8,145 nt of DNA from Pseudomonadota bacterium (GTDB lineage Bacteria; Pseudomonadota; Gammaproteobacteria; Burkholderiales; Burkholderiaceae_D): positions 1 through 8,145 of the forward strand of contig JAEZVM010000074.1 in assembly GCA_023420795.1 (NCBI GenBank). Reading direction: 5' to 3'. The position numbers and the translations under genes were made by a program. Of the stretch, positions 4,894 through 8,145 are shown piece after piece. Positions within the stretch are counted from its first letter, which is position 1, and every line of letters starts with the position of its first letter. The notes under the pieces are model-generated. The model was given only the letters and a program-made list of their open reading frames with translations, made no database searches and was not told the DNA's origin.

Positions 4894-7236
4894 TCAATAT
4901 GCCAGGCGCGCTTCCGCATACACGGTCCGCCCCGGGTAAGGATGCGGGCCGACGTAATAGCGCTTGTCGGTCAGATTGTCGATGCCGACCGCCAGCTTGC
5001 CCCATTTACCGATGCTGTAACCAAGCTTCGCATTCATGACGGTAAACGAAGAAATGCCGCCGACCGTGTTCCGGTTGGTGTCGCTGTTGTCCAGCGTGCC
5101 GTACTGCTTGCCTTCGTGGCGCAGGCCGAGCGAGCCGATCCACGGTCCCGTGCGATAGCTACCGAGCAAGGACGCACGCACGCGCGGCACGCGCGGCCAG
5201 TTCTTGCCCTCGGACTCCGGGAATGCCGGATTTTCCAGCGTCTTCGAGTTGGCCAATGCCATGCTCGCCTGCAGGTCGAAGCCGCTGATCATGATATCCG
5301 TTCCCTGAAACGCGACTTCGATGCCGCGCGTACGTACCCGGTCGATATTCTGCACCGTGGTGACGGTGGTTGCACCGGCGATTTGCTGCTGCTGGAAGAT
5401 GGCATTTTTGATGTCGTCCTCGAACAGTGAAATACGCAGGCTGCCATTTTCGGTATCCCGGATGAACGCCAGTTCCTTGGCGTCATTGGTCTCGGGTTTC
5501 ATGTACGGATCGTTGCTGACCAGAGATGTTCCCGACCTCGTGCCCTGGAACAGTTCGGATACGGTGGGGAAGCGCACACCGCGCGCCACCGAAGCGCGCA
5601 CCAGCCATTCGCTGTTCAGCGAATGGGCCAGCGACAGCTTGGGACTGACGCCGGATTCGCTGCGGCTGGCGTAGCGGACCTGCGGGTCGCTGCTGGCCCG
5701 GTCGTCGAATTGCGAGCCGTCATGGGCGCGGAAGCGTTCCAGTCGCACGCCGGCTGTCACTGTCCAGTCCGGCAGAAAGCGCCAGGCATCCTGCGCATAC
5801 AGCGCCCTGACTTCCGTCTTGCCGAAATAGTAGCTGCTGGTTTCAGTGCTCAGCGCCGACAGCGTGCGCGTACCTGCATCGTTCCAGTTGCCGAGATTGA
5901 ACACCCGGTTTTTCAGCGTGTAATCGTTCTGGTGATAGCCGAAGGTAAGCGCATGCTTGCCGCCCGGTTCCGGCGTATAGGTCGATTGCAGCTCAAAGGT
6001 GTTCCAACCGGTGCCGTCCCCTACCGTGTGGGTGCCTGCCCGCACGCCCGATGCGAGCGGGTCGGACACGCTGGATTCGCGGATGCTGTTGGTCAGCACC
6101 TGATAACTGGACAATTGCACGGAATAGTTCCAGCCGGTCTTGTGGCGCGTGCGCAGGCGCGCACCGATCTGCTCATGCTCCTCCAGCCCCTTCTGCGGCA
6201 CCATGTTCGGAATGTCGTAGCGCGTACCGCCGATATTGACCACTTGGCGGCCGCCGGTGGCAATGGTGCCCGCGCCGCGCCAGATTTCCTCGCCGGTTGC
6301 GGCATTGCGCAGCAACGTCTGGTTATAGACACGATATTCATTGCGCCAATGCGCATACAGCATGTCACCCTGCAGGGTTGGCGTGAGGTCATAAGCAAGC
6401 TTGATCTTGGCCTGCTTCTGCACGCCGCGCTGCATGTTGATCGCTCCGACGCTCACGCGGGATGCGCCTTTCGGGTCGGTATCGAACACAGCCCCGGTTG
6501 CCTCCGGCAGCCCGGCCACACCTCCTGCGACCGCGGTCGCCGTCGCAAACCCCATCGGCTGCGATTCGTAGGACATCCGGTTCAGTCCCACCGCCAGCGA
6601 CAGCCTGCCCCATCGATTGGCAACGTAGGCGCTTTCCTGATCATTCTGGAAATCGCGCTTGAATCCATAGTCGTCAAAACTCTGGTGATGCACTTCGACG
6701 CCGCCGGAGGCTTCCGGCCCCTTCGGCGAACGGGTCGTAATGGCGACCGTGGTGCCGATCGAATTGCCGGGATAGATCGCGGAGAACGGCCCGTACAGCA
6801 CGTCCGCACGCGCGACTTCCTCCGGTGCGACGATGCTCCAGCGCGGCGCATCGAAGCGGCCGAGAAAATTGGAGATCAGGTAGCCATCGACATAGGCCAA
6901 CCCGCGAGCCGGCTGGGTAGTGCCGAAGGAACGGCCGCCGAGGTTGGCATTGCGATCGCCGATGAAGCGCTTGCGCACCGTGGTGTTCGGCGCATAGGTC
7001 AAGGCATCCTCGGTGTTGACGAAGCTTTGCGCATCGAGCGACTCCCGCGTGGCGGAAAACGTGGAAGCCGGCAGGTTGGGATCGAGCGGCGAACGGGTCG
7101 CCGTCACCACCACGGGCTCCAGCGCCTTTTCGGTGGCGACGCCCTGCGCGAACGCTGGCGTCGCAAGGAAAGCGGATATGAAGGCTGCCGGCCAGCGTCG
7201 AGCAGGAAGGTGCGTTTTTTTATCGGGTGTTTGCAT
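4894..7236 (-). CDS. TonB-dependent outer-membrane receptor, possibly for copper or a metal chelate
   Basis: A 780-residue outer-membrane receptor driven by TonB-ExbBD. A signal peptide covers 1-30 (ends ATPAFA). The TonB box is EPVVVTATR at 40-48. The plug domain spans about 55-170 and includes GGRSFGTTQPARGLAYVDGY (100-119) and the classic plug end VLYGPFSAIYPGNSIGTTVAITTRSP (segment 147-171). The remaining ~600 residues are alternating aromatic strands of a 22-stranded barrel, ending in AEARLAY with a C-terminal aromatic residue as expected for BAM recognition. Length is normal and no frameshift is seen. The ATG at 7236 is the only ATG start: an in-frame TGA lies two codons upstream. No Shine-Dalgarno is present; instead the mRNA reads CCUCCUUU 8 nt before the ATG. 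The DUF2946 gene upstream and the thiol-rich periplasmic proteins downstream favour a copper-type substrate, but no substrate signature is visible in the barrel itself. Confidence 0.92.
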   Translation of the reverse strand: MQTPDKKTHLPARRWPAAFISAFLATPAFAQGVATEKALEPVVVTATRSPLDPNLPASTFSATRESLDAQSFVNTEDALTYAPNTTVRKRFIGDRNANLGGRSFGTTQPARGLAYVDGYLISNFLGRFDAPRWSIVAPEEVARADVLYGPFSAIYPGNSIGTTVAITTRSPKGPEASGGVEVHHQSFDDYGFKRDFQNDQESAYVANRWGRLSLAVGLNRMSYESQPMGFATATAVAGGVAGLPEATGAVFDTDPKGASRVSVGAINMQRGVQKQAKIKLAYDLTPTLQGDMLYAHWRNEYRVYNQTLLRNAATGEEIWRGAGTIATGGRQVVNIGGTRYDIPNMVPQKGLEEHEQIGARLRTRHKTGWNYSVQLSSYQVLTNSIRESSVSDPLASGVRAGTHTVGDGTGWNTFELQSTYTPEPGGKHALTFGYHQNDYTLKNRVFNLGNWNDAGTRTLSALSTETSSYYFGKTEVRALYAQDAWRFLPDWTVTAGVRLERFRAHDGSQFDDRASSDPQVRYASRSESGVSPKLSLAHSLNSEWLVRASVARGVRFPTVSELFQGTRSGTSLVSNDPYMKPETNDAKELAFIRDTENGSLRISLFEDDIKNAIFQQQQIAGATTVTTVQNIDRVRTRGIEVAFQGTDIMISGFDLQASMALANSKTLENPAFPESEGKNWPRVPRVRASLLGSYRTGPWIGSLGLRHEGKQYGTLDNSDTNRNTVGGISSFTVMNAKLGYSIGKWGKLAVGIDNLTDKRYYVGPHPYPGRTVYAEARLAY

Positions 7237-7369
7237 GATGTATCAAAGGAGGCTGAATCGCTCATAAAAAAGCGACATGCAAGCCATGGGCCCTGGTGGC
7301 CGGAATGCTGTTGGATGAGTCAGCGGCGGCAGGCTTTCAGTGAAAGCGGCGCGGGAAGTGTGGAAGCGA
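7237..7369 (-). other. Intergenic leader between the DUF2946 gene and the receptor gene
   Basis: 133 bases within the operon. Two inverted repeats are visible: GCTTTC-AGT-GAAAGC (7333-7347, 6-bp stem, 3-nt loop) and TCGCT-N8-AGCGA (7258-7275), the second ending about 20 nt before the receptor start codon. On the mRNA strand the sequence CCUCCUUU (7245-7252) occupies the place where a ribosome binding site would be expected. I see no riboswitch consensus (no cobalamin box). A hairpin-controlled receptor leader is possible but unproven. Confidence 0.4.
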
Positions 7370-7729
7370 TCAGGTGCGAGTGGGAGGACCGCGCGGATGG
7401 AAAACAAGGTGACTGGCTGTGTATTCCTGGCTCTCCCCCGGATGAGGAAGACTGAATGCAAGCCGGAAGTCTGCATGCAGTGACGGCGCAGTGGCCGGCA
7501 ACGCAAATGAATCGGCAAGGGCGCAAGCCACGCAATGCTTGCCGGAATTGGGAAGCGGATCGGTATTTTTGCTTTCAAGCTTCTTGATGCCGAACGCGGT
7601 ACAGATTTCCAGCGGAATCTTGCTGTGCAACGGCACGCCACGGAGCATTGCGGGCAATAGCGCCTGCATGAGCAAGGCTAACAGTGCTACCCATGTTGCA
7701 TTTTTAAAATTTATGCCGCACTGCCGCAT
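7370..7729 (-). CDS. DUF2946 family small envelope protein with Cys/His motifs
   Basis: A 119-residue protein, the first gene of the operon. A hydrophobic segment at about 12-29 (WVALLALLMQALLPAML) acts as membrane anchor or signal sequence, followed by EICTAFG at 41-47 and HCVAC at 65-69, then a low-conservation tail ending in RGPPTRT. The pattern of hydrophobic N-terminus, (E)xCTxxG, HCxxC and a terminal RGPP/RAPP is what I know of DUF2946, whose members are commonly encoded next to TonB-dependent copper receptors (for example the gene beside oprC in Pseudomonas aeruginosa). Cys43, His65, Cys66 and Cys69 could bind a soft metal. The ATG at 7729 is the first in the frame and places the hydrophobic segment correctly, but no Shine-Dalgarno precedes it; instead a perfect inverted repeat lies 2 nt upstream. 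A role in copper binding or delivery in the periplasm is inferred from family context, not demonstrated. Confidence 0.72.
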   Translation of the reverse strand: MRQCGINFKNATWVALLALLMQALLPAMLRGVPLHSKIPLEICTAFGIKKLESKNTDPLPNSGKHCVACALADSFALPATAPSLHADFRLAFSLPHPGESQEYTASHLVFHPRGPPTRT

Positions 7730-7731
7730 TG

Positions 7732-7750
7732 TTTTGTAGGTTTTACAAAA
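7732..7750. promoter_or_regulatory. 19-bp inverted repeat at the operon start, candidate operator or translational hairpin
   Basis: TTTTGTA (7732-7738) and TACAAAA (7744-7750) are perfect inverted arms around GGTTT, ending 2 bases before the DUF2946 start codon on the minus strand. As DNA it could be a dimeric repressor site; as RNA it would fold into a 7-bp hairpin exactly where the ribosome should bind. It does not match a Fur or Zur consensus, and it is not the TACANNTGTA cop box of CopY. The symmetry is seen directly; the function is inferred. Confidence 0.45.
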
Positions 7751-7844
7751 ATTTAGAGAGGTTGCTGAATCTGAGCATGATCCATCGAAAGATTATCTGT
7801 TAAGTGAAGCGCCCGCCTTGCGCTAAATATGGAATTAGGACGTT

Positions 7845-7964
7845 ATGGGCACAATTTATGCTCGAATTTCCAAGAAGAACGGGTCAAATATGACTGGAAG
7901 GCGACAAAAGAGCCTTCTTAAATTGCACTTTACCTTGTCATTTGAGGATAGGAAGCACACATAA
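7845..7964 (+). pseudogene. Short ORF resembling a tyrosine-integrase N-terminus, possible remnant
   Basis: An ATG at 7845 preceded by TTAGGA opens a 39-codon frame that begins MGTIYARISKKNGS. Many phage-type tyrosine recombinases start with M(G/A)TIxxRxxKxGS followed by a Y-x-(A)-x-(I/V)-R strand. Here the in-frame continuation after Ser14 does not fit that pattern, but the -1 frame from 7883 reads VKYDWKATKEPS before a stop, which resembles the expected (Y)xWxAxxR strand. One frameshift would therefore join two integrase-like pieces. No catalytic domain (R...HxxR...Y) follows. It may equally be a chance ORF in AT-rich DNA. Confidence 0.25.
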
Positions 7965-8118
7965 CTGAAGGGACGGAAGCGCAGGCATAGGGAACACGCT
8001 TAAAAAGGCATTAAAAAAACCTGCTTGCCGTAGATTGTTTTTGCTAAGAAATTTCGTATTGTGAAGGTGTTGGGCGCAAGCGAACTGGCTGATCGGAACT
8101 GTAGGAAATCATAAAACC

Positions 8119-8136
8119 ACACTCAAAGTGTTTTTT
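8119..8136 (+). terminator. Weak intrinsic terminator-like hairpin
   Basis: ACACT (8119-8123) and AGTGT (8127-8131) form a 5-bp stem with a CAA loop, followed by a run of T that continues to 8136. The stem is short and only modestly GC-rich, and no intact plus-strand gene precedes it, so function is doubtful. It could end a transcript of the remnant ORF at 7845 or be a chance structure. Confidence 0.25.
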
Positions 8137-8145
8137 CGTAGAAAT

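Larger units (their letters stand above)
7751..8145. other. AT-rich gene-free region upstream of the operon
   Basis: About 395 bases without an intact gene on either strand. GC content is about 43% in 7861-7980 (counted by hand), against 73% in a 60-base stretch of the receptor gene (6241-6300). It contains a possible integrase remnant at 7845-7964, a small inverted repeat AGCGC-N7-GCGCT at 7808-7824, and a weak terminator-like element at 8119-8136. The promoter of the minus-strand operon should lie here, but I found no convincing -35/-10 pair. Confidence 0.55.

Noticed and set aside
7245..7252. A perfect Shine-Dalgarno AAAGGAGG on the plus strand
   Set aside because: No start codon lies within reach downstream (the first ATG is at 7277), so it is not a plus-strand translation start; it is instead noted for its complement in the receptor leader.
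5623..7455. A 610-codon open frame on the plus strand, antisense to the receptor gene
   Set aside because: Its product is rich in Arg, Ala, Gly and His with no recognisable domain, and it lies opposite a receptor with clear signal peptide, TonB box, plug and barrel. Long antisense frames are expected in GC-rich genes.
7243..7641. A 132-codon minus-strand frame overlapping the DUF2946 gene and ending next to the receptor start
   Set aside because: It is Arg/Pro-rich with no family resemblance, while the alternative frame has the hydrophobic segment, CTAFG, HCVAC and RGPP features of DUF2946.

Overview
The window looks like chromosome of a betaproteobacterium, most likely a member of the Burkholderiales and plausibly Oxalobacteraceae. 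This is inferred from protein style (a LutC/transporter/2-hydroxyacid dehydrogenase block, an Azotobacter-type FdxA, a DUF2946 protein ahead of a TonB-dependent receptor) and from GC-rich coding DNA. The right-hand ~400 bases are clearly AT-richer. No rRNA, tRNA, CRISPR array or intact mobile element is visible.

Left block (1-2205, minus strand): three genes read leftward. They are a LutC/LUD-domain protein, a polytopic ion transporter of the Na+/H+ antiporter/citrate-transporter type with a TTG start, and the first 17 codons of what looks like a D-2-hydroxyacid dehydrogenase (glyoxylate/hydroxypyruvate reductase type) leaving the window. LutA and LutB partners are absent here. The block suggests handling of a small hydroxy-acid or its counter-ion, but the substrate is not shown by the sequence.

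Middle (2206-3160): a ~450-base divergent intergenic region carries a good sigma-70-like promoter and two short perfect inverted repeats. It feeds fdxA on the plus strand, a 7Fe-8S ferredoxin with all seven ligand cysteines in the Azotobacter vinelandii FdI positions. A strong, perfectly paired, bidirectional terminator lies at 3128-3158 between fdxA and the convergent operon.

Right block (3182-7729, minus strand): a compact four-gene envelope operon. In order of transcription it encodes a DUF2946-type small protein with Cys/His motifs, a TonB-dependent outer-membrane receptor, a periplasmic Asp-box (BNR) beta-propeller with an unusual CECC motif and a CPHHG motif, and a periplasmic thioredoxin-fold protein with a CEYC active site. 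The last three genes are tightly packed (12-nt gap, then a 4-nt stop/start overlap). DUF2946 proteins are known neighbours of TonB-dependent copper receptors, so my working hypothesis is a copper (or other soft-metal/metal-chelate) uptake and handling system. In it the receptor would import, the propeller would bind metal through cysteines, and the thioredoxin-like protein would keep those cysteines reduced. This is the most interesting part of the window.

Right edge (7730-8145): AT-rich and without an intact gene. It holds a perfect inverted repeat immediately upstream of the operon's first start codon and a 39-codon ORF whose first residues resemble a tyrosine-integrase N-terminus, possibly a decayed remnant.
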